Assembly (NCBI GenBank): GCA_946183415.1
Contig: CAMHAM010000005.1
Location: forward strand, 1-64,000
Direction: 5' to 3'
DNA length: 64,000 bases
Source: an uncultured Prevotella sp.
GTDB lineage: Bacteria > Bacteroidota > Bacteroidia > Bacteroidales > Bacteroidaceae
Part shown: in pieces, positions 52,790 to 62,723 of the stretch
Layout of the letters: every line of letters starts with the position of its first letter
Position numbering within the stretch: position 1 is the first letter of the stretch
Notes under the pieces: model-generated
Databases searched by the model: none
The model's input: only the letters and a program-made list of their open reading frames with translations
What the model was told of the DNA's origin: nothing
Program-made: the position numbers and the translations under genes

Positions 52790-54139
52790 ATGAAGAAGAT
52801 ATTATCTATCATGAGTATGGCACTGCTGATGGCAGGCTGTACCGAAGATTATAAAGACTGGGCACAGCCCTTCCAGAATGGTCCCGAGGAGCCCGTCAGC
52901 GTCAGCATCAGTGTATCGCCAGGCGAAGCCGTCAACTTCGCTACGATTACCGATGAGACTACTGTGAAGCTCTTCAGTGCCTCTGTTTCTAATCCTGAAG
53001 GTGCTGAGGCTACGTATACAGCCAGTATCACCAACGAGGATGGCAGCAAGGAGATTGCCATCAAGATTGACGAGAATTTCAACTGTAGTAAGGCAGAGCT
53101 CGAGAGCGCAGTTAATGCGCTCTGGGGCCGCCGCCCAGTGGCACGTACTATCCCTGTGAAGGTGCTTGCTTATGTGAAAGTGAATGGTGTTGCCATCGCT
53201 ACGACGGGCAGCACGACGCTTACCGCTACGCCTAATGCTCCTGTCATTGAGGATGCTTACTACATCACGGGTACAGTGAACGGATGGGATAACACCAATA
53301 CTGACTATGAGCTCAGCAATGGTGGAGCAGATCCTTATGAGAACTCTATCTTCACCGTCATGATCCCAGGCGACAAGGTTACTGGCGACATCGAGTTCAA
53401 GGTAACGCCGAAGTCTGGTCTCGGTGGCGACTGGAGCAAGTGTCTCACAGCTTCTGATACCGAAGGTGTCTTTGCTACCAACAATGCTGGTGGTAACCTG
53501 AAGGTAGCTTACGTGGCAGGTGCAAAGTTCTATCGCATCCAGTTCGACCTGATGAACCAGACATGGAGTGGTGCAGGCCTCAGCTTTGGCGACTACTTCT
53601 ATGAGATTGGTAACGAGAGCGGATGGGGTACATCGCATGCCCTCGCTGGTCCTGCCAACGATGGTAAGTACAAGGGCTATTATTATCTGAACGGTGAGTT
53701 CAAGTTCAAGCCTAATGCCGACAACTGGGATGATGACCTCGAGTATGTCAGTGGCACCACCACCAGTGGAACCCTGACAGATGCAGGTGGTCCTAACTGT
53801 CCTGATCCAGGCGAAGGCTTCTACGAGATATTCCTCGATGCAGGTGCCCTGAACTACACCCTCACGAAGATTGAGAGCGTCAGCATGATTGGTGGCTTCA
53901 ATGAGTGGGGTAGTGATCTGGAGATGACCTACAATACTGAGGAAGGCTGCTGGGAGGTTACTACCGATCAGGTATCAGGCGAGTACAAGTTCCGTGCTAA
54001 CCACGACTGGGCCATCAACTGGGGTGGTGATGTCAATGGTCTGACACAGGACGGTGCAAACCTCTCTATCGACGGTGGCAGTCACACCTTCAAGCTCTAC
54101 CTCTCTTACAATGGTGCCCACAAACTCACCATCGAATAG
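52790..54139 (+). CDS. SusF-like outer membrane starch-binding lipoprotein
   Basis: 449 aa. Cys17 ('LLMAGCTED'). N-terminal domain of the DUF5115 type, then three starch-binding modules ('YYITGTVNGWDNTN', 'YFYEIGNESGWGTSHA', 'SMIGGFNEWGSDLEM'), each with W residues. Follows the SusE-like gene by 15 bp. Confidence 0.83.
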   Translation: MKKILSIMSMALLMAGCTEDYKDWAQPFQNGPEEPVSVSISVSPGEAVNFATITDETTVKLFSASVSNPEGAEATYTASITNEDGSKEIAIKIDENFNCSKAELESAVNALWGRRPVARTIPVKVLAYVKVNGVAIATTGSTTLTATPNAPVIEDAYYITGTVNGWDNTNTDYELSNGGADPYENSIFTVMIPGDKVTGDIEFKVTPKSGLGGDWSKCLTASDTEGVFATNNAGGNLKVAYVAGAKFYRIQFDLMNQTWSGAGLSFGDYFYEIGNESGWGTSHALAGPANDGKYKGYYYLNGEFKFKPNADNWDDDLEYVSGTTTSGTLTDAGGPNCPDPGEGFYEIFLDAGALNYTLTKIESVSMIGGFNEWGSDLEMTYNTEEGCWEVTTDQVSGEYKFRANHDWAINWGGDVNGLTQDGANLSIDGGSHTFKLYLSYNGAHKLTIE

Positions 54140-54159
54140 AAGAGCAAACGGTTCGATTT

Positions 54160-55488
54160 ATGAAGAAATTGCTTTTATTTATCAGTGTTGCGGTATCAGT
54201 CATCAGCTGCAAGCCAATACAAGAGACAAAGGTAGTGGCATTCGAGATGCCAGCTGTAGACGACATTGCCATGTATCAGGTGAACCCTCGTGTGTTTGCT
54301 CCAGAGCACTCACTGAATGCAGTCGCAGCCCGTATAGACTCGATTCGTGACTTGGGTGTGAATGTGATGTGGGTGATGCCTATTTACCCTATTGGTGTTG
54401 AGAAGGGCAAAAACTCCCCCTATTGCATTAGCGACTACAAGGCTATCGCACCAGAGTTTGGTACCATTGATGAATTTAAGCATCTGGCTCAAGTGTGCCA
54501 CGAGCATGGCATGGGTATCATTCTTGACTGGGTGGCTAACCATACGGCGTGGGATCATCCTTGGGTCAAAGAACATCCTGAGTGGTATACACGTGACGAG
54601 AAGGCAGACACTATCATCTGTCCGCAACCCTGGAACTGGGAGGATGTAGCCGACCTGAACTATGATAATCAGGACATGCGTGCTGCGATGGTCGATGCCA
54701 TGAAGTTCTGGATTGTGGAGGTAGGTATCGATGGCTTCCGCTGTGATGTGGCTGACGGAGTGCCTGCCGACTTCTGGAAGGCTGCTATCGACGAACTCCG
54801 TCAGGCTGCTGGTGATCGCAAGATTGTGATGCTGGCAGAGGGAAAGAACGTTGACAATTTCACCGTTGGCGGCTTCGACATGAACTATGGCTGGGACTAT
54901 AAAGATGAGTTGGTAAAGGTTTGGAAAGGTGCTTCGGCAGAAAACCTCATCAAGGCAGATAAGGCAGAATACGACAGTCTGCCTGATGGAAAGGTTAAAC
55001 TGCGCTTTACGACGAACCACGACCACTCGACAGAAGCAACACCCTGCGTAGAGTTTGGCAGCGACCGTGGTGCTATGGCAGCTTACGTTGCTTCCATCTT
55101 CCTGCATGGTGGTGCGCTGATTTATGGTTCTCAGGAGGTGGGTTATCCTGAGCCTATCAATTTCTTCAAGTATGTACCCGTAGATTGGACAGCAAAGCCT
55201 CAAATCTACAAAGAGTATCAGGCATTGATCAAGCTCTATAACAATCATCCAGCTCTGCGGAAGGGTTCGCTGACGACCTATCCTGATAAGGATGTGCTGG
55301 TGTTTGAGAAGACTGATGCAGCTGAGCGTTTCCTGGTGCTGGTGAATGTGAGGGATAAGCAGGTGACCATAGCTTTGCCAGAGAATTGGGTCAAGCGCGA
55401 AGGACTCGATGAATTGAATAACAGGGATGTGGACTTGGAGCAGGAAATCACCCTGAAACCATACGAGTATCTGATTCTAAGACGATGA
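54160..55488 (+). CDS. GH13 alpha-amylase-family lipoprotein
   Basis: 442 aa. Signal ends 'VSVISC' (Cys17), so likely on the outer membrane surface. (beta/alpha)8 barrel with the four GH13 regions: 'DWVANH' (123-128), 'DGFRCDVAD' with nucleophile D196, 'LAEGKN' with acid/base E227, and 'TTNHDH' with D288. C-terminal beta domain ends 'LILRR'. Cuts alpha-1,4-glucans to pieces for SusC. Last gene of the operon. Confidence 0.93.
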   Translation: MKKLLLFISVAVSVISCKPIQETKVVAFEMPAVDDIAMYQVNPRVFAPEHSLNAVAARIDSIRDLGVNVMWVMPIYPIGVEKGKNSPYCISDYKAIAPEFGTIDEFKHLAQVCHEHGMGIILDWVANHTAWDHPWVKEHPEWYTRDEKADTIICPQPWNWEDVADLNYDNQDMRAAMVDAMKFWIVEVGIDGFRCDVADGVPADFWKAAIDELRQAAGDRKIVMLAEGKNVDNFTVGGFDMNYGWDYKDELVKVWKGASAENLIKADKAEYDSLPDGKVKLRFTTNHDHSTEATPCVEFGSDRGAMAAYVASIFLHGGALIYGSQEVGYPEPINFFKYVPVDWTAKPQIYKEYQALIKLYNNHPALRKGSLTTYPDKDVLVFEKTDAAERFLVLVNVRDKQVTIALPENWVKREGLDELNNRDVDLEQEITLKPYEYLILRR

Positions 55489-55507
55489 TTTTAGGCATCT
55501 AAAGAAG

Positions 55508-55545
55508 AATAAGTGGGGAAAAATTTGTTTTTTTCCTCACTTATT
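55508..55545. terminator. Hairpin terminator after GH13
   Basis: AATAAGTGGGGA (55508-55519) pairs with TCCTCACTTATT (55534-55545), one G-U pair; T-rich loop. It overlaps the -33 of the next promoter. Confidence 0.6.
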
Positions 55546-55555
55546 TGTATTTTTG
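55524..55555 (+). promoter_or_regulatory. Promoter of the cobalamin riboswitch transcript
   Basis: TTTG (55524-55527), 20 nt, TATTTTTG (55548-55555). Confidence 0.8.
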
Positions 55556-55559
55556 CACC

Positions 55560-55742
55560 CGAAAAGAGGCAATCTCGCGGCAGACGCCGCTATGATGAAA
55601 GGGAATCCGGTGAGAATCCGGAGCTGTTCCTGCAGCTGTAATCCCCCAAGGAAAGAGCCTGCTTGTATGACGCCACTGAACACGGATTCGGGAAGGTAAA
55701 GCAGGCTGGGGAGAGTCAGAAGACCTGCCTCGGAATTAGAAG
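55560..55742 (+). promoter_or_regulatory. Cobalamin riboswitch
   Basis: Conserved blocks in order: GGGAATCCGGTGAGAATCC, a GCAGCTGTAATC segment, GCCACTG at about 55671, and the AGTCAGAAGACCTGCC end (about 55715-55730). This is the B12 aptamer. It lies in the leader of the BtuB-like gene and should reduce its expression when cobalamin is plentiful. Confidence 0.92.
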
Positions 55743-55788
55743 TACGTGCGCTCAGGAGTTAGCGCAGCGGAAAAGAGTGACATTAGGT

Positions 55789-57951
55789 ATGAAGAGAAAA
55801 GAGGCTATTGGCTGCTGGCTGCTGGCTGCAACCTGTTGGCTGTCGGCAACTGGAGCGTCGGCACAAAGCGACGTGTGGCGACAGGACAGTCTGCAGGAGG
55901 TGGTGGTGACGGGTACTGGTACCCAGCACCTCCTAAAGAATGCCCCTGTGCAGACAGAGGTCATCACCCATCGCATGTTGAAGGATTATGGAGGGCGCAG
56001 CCTGGAGGATATCCTTGCAGGCCTGACGGCATCGTTCTCCTTCAGCGAAGACGATATGGGCTCGCAGATGCAGCTCAACGGTCTGGGAAATGACTATATA
56101 TTGATATTGATCGATGGTAAGCGCATCCATGGCGATGTGGGCGGACAGAACGATCTGTCGCTGATTGATCCCCAGAACATCGAGAAGATAGAGATCGTGA
56201 AGGGTGCTTCGAGTGCCCTCTATGGCTCTGATGCCATCGCGGGTGTGATCAATATCATCACGAAGAAGCACAACGAAGGACTATTGGTGGAGAATACCAC
56301 CCGTGGTGGCAGCTATGGCGATTTGCGCCAGCATAACGGACTGGGATTTGCCATTGGCAAGCTGAAGAGCTACACGAATTTTCAGCTCCAGCATTCTGAT
56401 GGTTGGCAGAATACGGCTACCGAGGATCCCAGCAGGACAGAGTATCTGATAGAAGACTCGCAGAACAAGACCGTGAACCGTCATACGAACTGGCAGGTAT
56501 CAGAACGTCTGACTTTCGATCTGCTGAAGAATCTGGAGCTCTATGCCGAGGGTAGCACCTATTGGAAACGTATCTACCGCCCCAGTGGTAAGTATCCCAT
56601 CGACATGAAGTTCTACGATCTGGAGTATCGTAACCAGAGTCTGGCAGGTGGCGGTGTCTGGAAATTGAATAAGACAGACCAGGTGACACTCGACGTGAAC
56701 TGGGACCGTCACGCGTACTATTATTATTATACCGCAGAGTGGACGATGGGTGACGGTCTGGACCAGCATGGTAATTTCACCACCTATTATCCCTATTTCC
56801 GCGATGACAAAGTGCTGCAGAGCGATCAGCGTCGTACGATGGCCCATCTGAAGGGTATTTTCTCGTTGCCTTACAACAATCGTCTGAGTGGTGGACTGGA
56901 GTGGCGCTATGACAATCTGGAAGCGCCGATGCGTGTGGAGGGGGGAAAGGCTACGGACCATACAGAGGCTGTCTACATTCAGGATGAGTTCAGCCATGCG
57001 CTGAGTTCCAAGCTCTCTGCCAATATCACGGGCGGTCTGCGCCTGAATCATAACGGACAATTCGGCTACCGACTGACGCCGAAGATCTCGGGCATGCTCT
57101 CCATCGGCGAGAATATCCGATTGAGGGCTACGTGGAGTCAGGGTTTCAAGACCCCAACGCCCAAGGAGCAGCATTACCGCTACGTGAAGTATATGGGAGG
57201 CACCTATCTGTATCTGGGTAATGAAGACCTGAAGCCTCAGACCTCCAACTACTATGCCGTGAGCGGCGAGTATAACTGGGAAGGACTGAACGTGACGGTG
57301 ACAGGCTATCTGAACCATGTAGATAACATGATTACCCTCGTGACCATCCCTAACACCCAGGCTCCGGCAGAGTATATTGCCACCTACGATCCGATGAAGA
57401 CCCGCCAGTATAAGAATCTGGAGTCGGCTAAGACCAAGGGCGTCGATGTGTCTGTGCGCTTCCGTCTGAATCGTGATTGGATGCTGGGTGGCAGTTACAG
57501 TTATTTGGATACCGATGCCAAGAAATATGATACGACTCACGACAGACTCGTGGATGTGGTTATCGACGGTATGGCTCATCATAAGGGCAGTTGGTTTGCC
57601 ACCTGGAACCATGATGTGTCGAAGGCTTATCATCTGGGGGCAGGTATCTATGGTCGTATGTCGAGCAAGCGCTACTATCAGATCGATGGCGACGGCAAGG
57701 GTTATCAGATCTGGCGTATCGCCACCAACCATGAGTTCCCCGTGAGCAAGAAGTGGCTCTTCCGCCTGGAGGCAGGTATCGATAATATCTTCGACTACGT
57801 GGATCGCACTTATCATGGTCTGCATTTGGGAACCACAACCCCTGGTCGCACTATCTACGGTACGCTGACCGTGCGTTTCTCACAAGGAAAGAAACTGAGA
57901 TTCTCTAACAATAATACCAAATTTAAATCAAGCAACAATGAAGAAGATTAA
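55789..57951 (+). CDS. btuB: BtuB-like TonB-dependent cobalamin receptor
   Basis: 720 aa from ATG 55789; the longer frame runs back through the riboswitch and was rejected. Signal ends 'TGASAQ'. TonB-box-like 'QEVVVTG' and plug ('DDMGSQMQLNGLGNDYILIL', 'IVKGASSALYGSDAIAGVIN'), then the barrel. The riboswitch makes cobalamin the likely ligand. Overlaps the next gene by 14 bp. Confidence 0.9.
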   Translation: MKRKEAIGCWLLAATCWLSATGASAQSDVWRQDSLQEVVVTGTGTQHLLKNAPVQTEVITHRMLKDYGGRSLEDILAGLTASFSFSEDDMGSQMQLNGLGNDYILILIDGKRIHGDVGGQNDLSLIDPQNIEKIEIVKGASSALYGSDAIAGVINIITKKHNEGLLVENTTRGGSYGDLRQHNGLGFAIGKLKSYTNFQLQHSDGWQNTATEDPSRTEYLIEDSQNKTVNRHTNWQVSERLTFDLLKNLELYAEGSTYWKRIYRPSGKYPIDMKFYDLEYRNQSLAGGGVWKLNKTDQVTLDVNWDRHAYYYYYTAEWTMGDGLDQHGNFTTYYPYFRDDKVLQSDQRRTMAHLKGIFSLPYNNRLSGGLEWRYDNLEAPMRVEGGKATDHTEAVYIQDEFSHALSSKLSANITGGLRLNHNGQFGYRLTPKISGMLSIGENIRLRATWSQGFKTPTPKEQHYRYVKYMGGTYLYLGNEDLKPQTSNYYAVSGEYNWEGLNVTVTGYLNHVDNMITLVTIPNTQAPAEYIATYDPMKTRQYKNLESAKTKGVDVSVRFRLNRDWMLGGSYSYLDTDAKKYDTTHDRLVDVVIDGMAHHKGSWFATWNHDVSKAYHLGAGIYGRMSSKRYYQIDGDGKGYQIWRIATNHEFPVSKKWLFRLEAGIDNIFDYVDRTYHGLHLGTTTPGRTIYGTLTVRFSQGKKLRFSNNNTKFKSSNNEED

Positions 57952-59110
57952 GAATTTTGTGTTGGCATTCGCTACAGTATGCCTAACCGCAGGTCTCGCT
58001 TCCTGCGAAAAGGAGAAGGAAGTCGAGAAAATCGTTGAGAAGCCTGTAGAGGTTATTAAGGAAGTAGAGGTTCCTGTAGAGGTTCCTCAGGACAACAACT
58101 GGTCGCGTTATCAGTCGATCGTTACTGCCGATGTGTTATCTCAGAAGAAGCACGACAAGGCTATCCTGCTCGTAGCCTTTGGTTCTACCTGGCAGCAGGC
58201 ATTCAATGCCTTCGACGCCACGATTGATGCCTATAAGGCTGCCTTTACAGACTATGACGTGTTCCTCTCTTACTCTTCGGCTATCTGCATCAATCGTGCA
58301 GCAGCTGGTGAGAATGAAGCTGACGGTGCCGAGATCCGTAACTACTACGCTCCTCCCTTCTGGCTCAACGCCTTTGCCGATAAGGAAGTACAGTACGGCG
58401 AGATTGTCGTCCAGTCGTTGCAGGTAATCCCTGGTGAGGAATACACCCGCGTGATCAACTATATCAAGGACTTTGCCAACAATGCCAACGGCGACCTCGA
58501 TGACGACTATCTGGCCAACGTCACTCTGAAGCTTGGTGTGCCCCTGCTGCAGAGCAAGGAGAATGACGTGCCCCTTGTGGCCAAGGAACTCAATGCCCTC
58601 TACAGCGAGAAAGTCAAGGAAGGCGTGGTGGCCTTCATGGGTCATGGTAACCCTGACTCCTACGACACCTACAAGGCTAATGTCCGTTACACTCAGCTCG
58701 AAGAGGCTCTGCAGAAGTATAGCAAGTACTACTACGTGGGAACGGTCGACATGATGGACAACTTCAAGACCAACGTCTATGCCCGTATGCAGAAGAATGG
58801 CATCAAGAGCGGCAAGGTGTTCTGCCACCCGCTGATGTCCATCGACGGTGATCACGGTCACAACGATATGGCAGGCGACGATGACGAAAACTGGGACGGC
58901 ATGAAGTTCACACCCAATGAGGAGGGTGAGGTAGAGGATACCTCGTGGAAGATGTACTTCCATCACCTGGGCTATGAGTGCAACGACGATACGATGATCG
59001 AACTCGGCTTACTCGAACTGCCTACCATACGCCAAGTATGGATGAACCACACTCAGGATGCCATCAATGGTGAGCCTCTGGATTATTATCACTCAAAGAA
59101 TCCCGAATAA
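57938..59110 (+). CDS. cbiK: Lipoprotein CbiK-type cobaltochelatase
   Basis: 390 aa. Signal ends 'GLASC', then a spacer of E-K-V/P-V-E repeats ('EKIVEKPVEVIKEVEVPVEV') and a CbiK domain from about 65 ('KAILLVAFGSTWQQAFNAFD', 'VAFMGHGNPDS', 'CHPLMSIDGDHGHNDMAGDD'), with the two His metal-site regions. Cytoplasmic CbiK puts cobalt into sirohydrochlorin; this one is extracytoplasmic and surface-tethered or periplasmic. It may act on imported tetrapyrroles, as suggested for periplasmic CbiK of Desulfovibrio. Confidence 0.85.
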   Translation: MKKIKNFVLAFATVCLTAGLASCEKEKEVEKIVEKPVEVIKEVEVPVEVPQDNNWSRYQSIVTADVLSQKKHDKAILLVAFGSTWQQAFNAFDATIDAYKAAFTDYDVFLSYSSAICINRAAAGENEADGAEIRNYYAPPFWLNAFADKEVQYGEIVVQSLQVIPGEEYTRVINYIKDFANNANGDLDDDYLANVTLKLGVPLLQSKENDVPLVAKELNALYSEKVKEGVVAFMGHGNPDSYDTYKANVRYTQLEEALQKYSKYYYVGTVDMMDNFKTNVYARMQKNGIKSGKVFCHPLMSIDGDHGHNDMAGDDDENWDGMKFTPNEEGEVEDTSWKMYFHHLGYECNDDTMIELGLLELPTIRQVWMNHTQDAINGEPLDYYHSKNPE

Positions 59111-59129
59111 AGACTCTTTTTTTGTCATC

Positions 59130-61196
59130 ATGAATAAAACTTTTGTTTTGATCCTCGCAGCGCTCTTTACGGAGAGCGCTGCTTACCCTCAGGTTCACAG
59201 GATGGAACGCAGGGACACATCGGCTGTGAGCCGTACCTATAATCTGAATCCCGTAGTTGTGACTGGCTCAGGCCATCATCAGCGACTGAAGAGTACAGCT
59301 ACTCCTGTACACGTACTTTCCGCTCAGGAGATTCGTGAACAGGGCATCAGCACCTTCGACGGTGCATTGACGCGTATGATGCCTCAGGTATCCATGTCGC
59401 CCAACTCCATGGGAACATTCCTGCGCCTCAACGGTTTAGGTAATAAGTATATTCTCATCCTCATCAACGGACAGAAGCTGAATGGCGACATCTCAAACAA
59501 TGTCGATCTGAACCGCATCAACATGTCGAGGGTGAAGCGTATTGAGGTGCTCGACGGAGCAGCCTCCTCTCTCTATGGATCAGATGCCATCGCAGGCGTC
59601 ATCAATATCATTACAGACCAGCCAACACAGAATCTCATCAGTGTCACCAGCGACACCCGTGTATCAGGTCACGGACAACTCACGGAGAACGTGACGCTCG
59701 ATATCTACAAGAACGGCTTTGGCTCCTATACCTCGTTCTCACACGACAGGGCCGACAGTTACCGTAATAACGACTTAGAATACGTGAAGGGCTCAGACAC
59801 GGAGACCCAGCAGACGATAGCACCTTTCTTCACGGGCTATCGTTCGAATATCATCGGACAGAAATTCACTTATGCCCCCACAGAGCACCTCGCGTTGAAT
59901 GCAGGACTGGACTATTCATATAAGATCACGGATCGTCCTGAGACACGACAGGACATCACGGGAGGAACAGACTACGAAATGAGATACAAAGGCTTCCGCT
60001 GGAACGTGGGAGGAATCTACAAATTCACAGACAGGAACTCGCTCCAGGCTACTTTCACGGTAGACCGATTCCGTTACGGCAAGGAGTACGATGTCGCCAC
60101 AAAGGATTATCAGGTGGGCGACTATGTACAGTCGAAGAAACAGATGATGATGGACGGAGAATTGAAGGCCATCCTCGGACTGGCAAAGAACTCCACGACC
60201 ATCTTTGGTGCAGACTGGCGCAAGGACTACCTGACGGCCACCTCGGGCAATATCGAGGAGAATGTATATTCCCTTGCTGCCTATGCCCAGCACGAGCACA
60301 AACTCTTTAAGGACTTCACGGCAACCCTTGGCCTGCGACTGACGCATCATGAGACCTTCAAGAACCATCTGACGCCAAAGGTGGCACTGATGTATGCCCC
60401 AGGTAATTTCCGCTTCCGTGCTACCTATTCGGCAGGATTCCGTGCCCCAGGACTCGACGAGCTCTACTACCACTATTTCTCCGTGAATCGTGGTAAGGCA
60501 CAGATCAGTTTCGGTAATAAGGACCTGAATCCTGAGAAGAGCAATTACTTCTCGCTGAATGCCGAATATCGCGACGAGGTGATTGCCGTCAGTGTGACAG
60601 GATTCCTCAATCGTATCAACGACATGGTTATCAAGCAGAATGTAAAGGTCGATGAAGCTTCGCTGGCAATGCTCCGGAGGGAGTTCCCAGAGATGACTGA
60701 CGATCAGGCATCCAAACTGGAACAATATGCCGTTTATCAGAATAGCGACAAGGGCGATGTGAAAGGTGTGCAGGTGAATGTCTCTGCAAACATCTTCCCA
60801 GGCTTTAACCTCTCCACAAACTATGTCTATACCTATGCTCGTACAAAGAGTGGTGAAGAGTGGACGGCACTCGAGCGCAGCATGCGCCACGCAGCTACCG
60901 TCGCAGCCAACTATCACCATGCCTGGGGGCGCTATGGACTGAACGTGAACCTCAATGGCCGTCTGCAGTCGAAGACCTACTACCCTGGTTATGAGGATGC
61001 TCCAGGCTATGGTATCTGGAACCTCCATACCACCCACTCCTTCGATGTGGCGAAGTGGTTCTTCTTGGAGCCAGCCATTGGTGTGGACAACATCTTCAAT
61101 AAGGTCGATGACCGTATCGACTCCTCACAGCGTAAGTACGCCCTCTATTCACCAGGTCGTATGCTGGTCGTAGGGCTGAAGGTGAAATTCAAGTAG
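59130..61196 (+). CDS. TonB-dependent receptor, BtuB-related, second copy
   Basis: 688 aa from ATG 59130. Signal ends near 'ESAAYPQ'. 'YNLNPVVVTGSGHH' TonB box, plug ('NSMGTFLRLNGLGNKYILIL', 'IEVLDGAASSLYGSDAIAGV'), barrel. A paralogue of the receptor two genes before. The chelatase gene between them suggests uptake of corrinoid, haem or a metal tetrapyrrole. Ends with a terminator. Confidence 0.9.
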   Translation: MNKTFVLILAALFTESAAYPQVHRMERRDTSAVSRTYNLNPVVVTGSGHHQRLKSTATPVHVLSAQEIREQGISTFDGALTRMMPQVSMSPNSMGTFLRLNGLGNKYILILINGQKLNGDISNNVDLNRINMSRVKRIEVLDGAASSLYGSDAIAGVINIITDQPTQNLISVTSDTRVSGHGQLTENVTLDIYKNGFGSYTSFSHDRADSYRNNDLEYVKGSDTETQQTIAPFFTGYRSNIIGQKFTYAPTEHLALNAGLDYSYKITDRPETRQDITGGTDYEMRYKGFRWNVGGIYKFTDRNSLQATFTVDRFRYGKEYDVATKDYQVGDYVQSKKQMMMDGELKAILGLAKNSTTIFGADWRKDYLTATSGNIEENVYSLAAYAQHEHKLFKDFTATLGLRLTHHETFKNHLTPKVALMYAPGNFRFRATYSAGFRAPGLDELYYHYFSVNRGKAQISFGNKDLNPEKSNYFSLNAEYRDEVIAVSVTGFLNRINDMVIKQNVKVDEASLAMLRREFPEMTDDQASKLEQYAVYQNSDKGDVKGVQVNVSANIFPGFNLSTNYVYTYARTKSGEEWTALERSMRHAATVAANYHHAWGRYGLNVNLNGRLQSKTYYPGYEDAPGYGIWNLHTTHSFDVAKWFFLEPAIGVDNIFNKVDDRIDSSQRKYALYSPGRMLVVGLKVKFK

Positions 61197-61234
61197 ACAC
61201 ATTTACATACGTGTATTATTATATAGGTTAGAAT

Positions 61235-61270
61235 AAGGAGGTCTGTCGTGAGATAATACCTCCTTTTTCT
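61235..61270 (+). terminator. Intrinsic terminator
   Basis: AAGGAGGT (61235-61242) and ACCTCCTT (61258-61265) followed by TTTCTTTTC. Confidence 0.8.
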
Positions 61271-61292
61271 TTTCTTTTCTCAAGAAATTTAT

Positions 61293-61300
61293 TATCTTTG
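61293..61300 (+). promoter_or_regulatory. -7 element of the cob operon
   Basis: TATCTTTG, 8 nt before the CobJ ATG, so a leaderless or nearly leaderless transcript is likely; no TTTG -33. Confidence 0.6.
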
Positions 61301-61308
61301 CAGCAGAT

Positions 61309-62718
61309 ATGGGAAAAATCATTATAGCAGGCTTAGGACCTGGCAACGAGGGAGATATGACGCTCGCCGTCCGCGAGGCGCTTCAGAGTGCCGATGTGGT
61401 AGTGGGCTATCAGTATTACTTTCAGTTCATCAAGCCATTTGTGCGCGATGACTGTGAGTGTGTCGATACAGGCATGAAGAAGGAGCGTCAGCGCGCTGAG
61501 CAGGCCTTCGAGCTGGCAGCACAGGGCAAGACCGTTGTGGTCATTTCCTCAGGCGATGCTGGCATCTATGGCATGACGCCCCTCATCTACGAGATGCAGC
61601 GTCATCAGGCAGCTGCTGATATTGAGGTATCATCCATCCCGGGTATCTCTGCTTTCCAGAAGGCAGCCTCGCTCTTGGGTGCCCCCATCGGTCACGACCT
61701 TTGCATCATCTCCCTGAGCGACCTCATGACCCCTTGGGAGGTCATCGAGCGCCGCATCAAGGCTGCTGCTACAGGCGATTTCGTGACGGCAGTCTACAAT
61801 CCCAAGTCGCATGGACGTTATTGGCAGCTCTATCGCCTGCAAGAGCTCTTCCTGCAGGAGCGCTCAGCAGAAACGCCTGTGGGCTATGTGCGTCAGGCAG
61901 GGCGCGACGACGAGGAGGTCAAGATCACGACCCTCGGCACGTTCGACCCAGAGGATGTAGATATGTTCACCGTTGTGCTCATAGGCAATTCCCAGTCGTA
62001 TATCGCCGATGGGCATATCATCACCCCACGAGGCTACTACAGAAGTGAAAACAGTGACGTGAGTAGTGAAAAGTTAGGCGCATCTATCATGATTGAGTCT
62101 TTCCGCACCATCTCTGGTGAACTCCGCAACAAAGATTATCCACTCGACCACAAATGGGCTCTGCTCCATGCCATCCATACCACAGCCGACTTCGATATGG
62201 AGAACATCCTCTATACCGACGAAGGGGCCGTTGAGGCATTGTATAATAAGGTTCGTACAGGTGCGCTAAAGACGATAGTCACTGATGTGACGATGGTGAC
62301 CAGCGGCATCCGTAAGGGCGCCCTCCAGCGCTTGGGAGTCGAGGCCAAGTGCTATCTGTCTGATCCTCGTGTAGCTCAGATGGCTGAAGAAAAAGGCATC
62401 ACCCGTACTCAGGCAGGTATCCGCCTGGCTGTCGAGGAGCACCCTGATGCCCTCTTTGCCTTTGGCAATGCCCCTACGGCACTGATGGAGCTCTGCGAGC
62501 TGATCCGCAAGGGCAAGGCCCATCCTGCTGGTATCATTGCTGCCCCAGTGGGATTCGTACATGTACGCGAGTCGAAGCACATGGTCAAACCCTTCCGTGA
62601 AATCCCCAAGATCATCGTTGAGGGTCGAAAGGGGGGCAGTAATCTCGCTGCCACGCTATGCAATGCCATCCTCACTTTCGACGATGCAGCCCAACTAAAA
62701 CCAGGAAGAGACTTGTGA
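61309..62718 (+). CDS. cobJ-cobH: CobJ-CobH fusion (precorrin-3B C17-methyltransferase / precorrin-8X methylmutase)
   Basis: 469 aa. Residues 1-240 are CobJ/CbiH ('GLGPGN' 8-13, 'SSGDAGIYGM', 'YNPKSHGRY'), using SAM for ring contraction. From about 258 the CobH/CbiC part has 'ALLHAIHTTADFD' with catalytic His290, 'VTMVTSGIRKG' and 'AFGNAPTALMEL'. The two join through a linker of 7-bp repeat origin (243-257). No riboswitch is seen here. CobL follows by 5 bp. Confidence 0.94.
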   Translation: MGKIIIAGLGPGNEGDMTLAVREALQSADVVVGYQYYFQFIKPFVRDDCECVDTGMKKERQRAEQAFELAAQGKTVVVISSGDAGIYGMTPLIYEMQRHQAAADIEVSSIPGISAFQKAASLLGAPIGHDLCIISLSDLMTPWEVIERRIKAAATGDFVTAVYNPKSHGRYWQLYRLQELFLQERSAETPVGYVRQAGRDDEEVKITTLGTFDPEDVDMFTVVLIGNSQSYIADGHIITPRGYYRSENSDVSSEKLGASIMIESFRTISGELRNKDYPLDHKWALLHAIHTTADFDMENILYTDEGAVEALYNKVRTGALKTIVTDVTMVTSGIRKGALQRLGVEAKCYLSDPRVAQMAEEKGITRTQAGIRLAVEEHPDALFAFGNAPTALMELCELIRKGKAHPAGIIAAPVGFVHVRESKHMVKPFREIPKIIVEGRKGGSNLAATLCNAILTFDDAAQLKPGRDL

Positions 62719-62723
62719 CCACT

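Noticed and set aside
55663..55788. N-terminal extension of the BtuB-like gene
   Set aside because: This part of the frame is inside the cobalamin riboswitch; the ATG at 55789 begins a proper signal peptide.
56500..57825. A 441-aa minus-strand frame over the BtuB-like gene
   Set aside because: Shadow frame; the plus-strand receptor has clear plug and barrel motifs.
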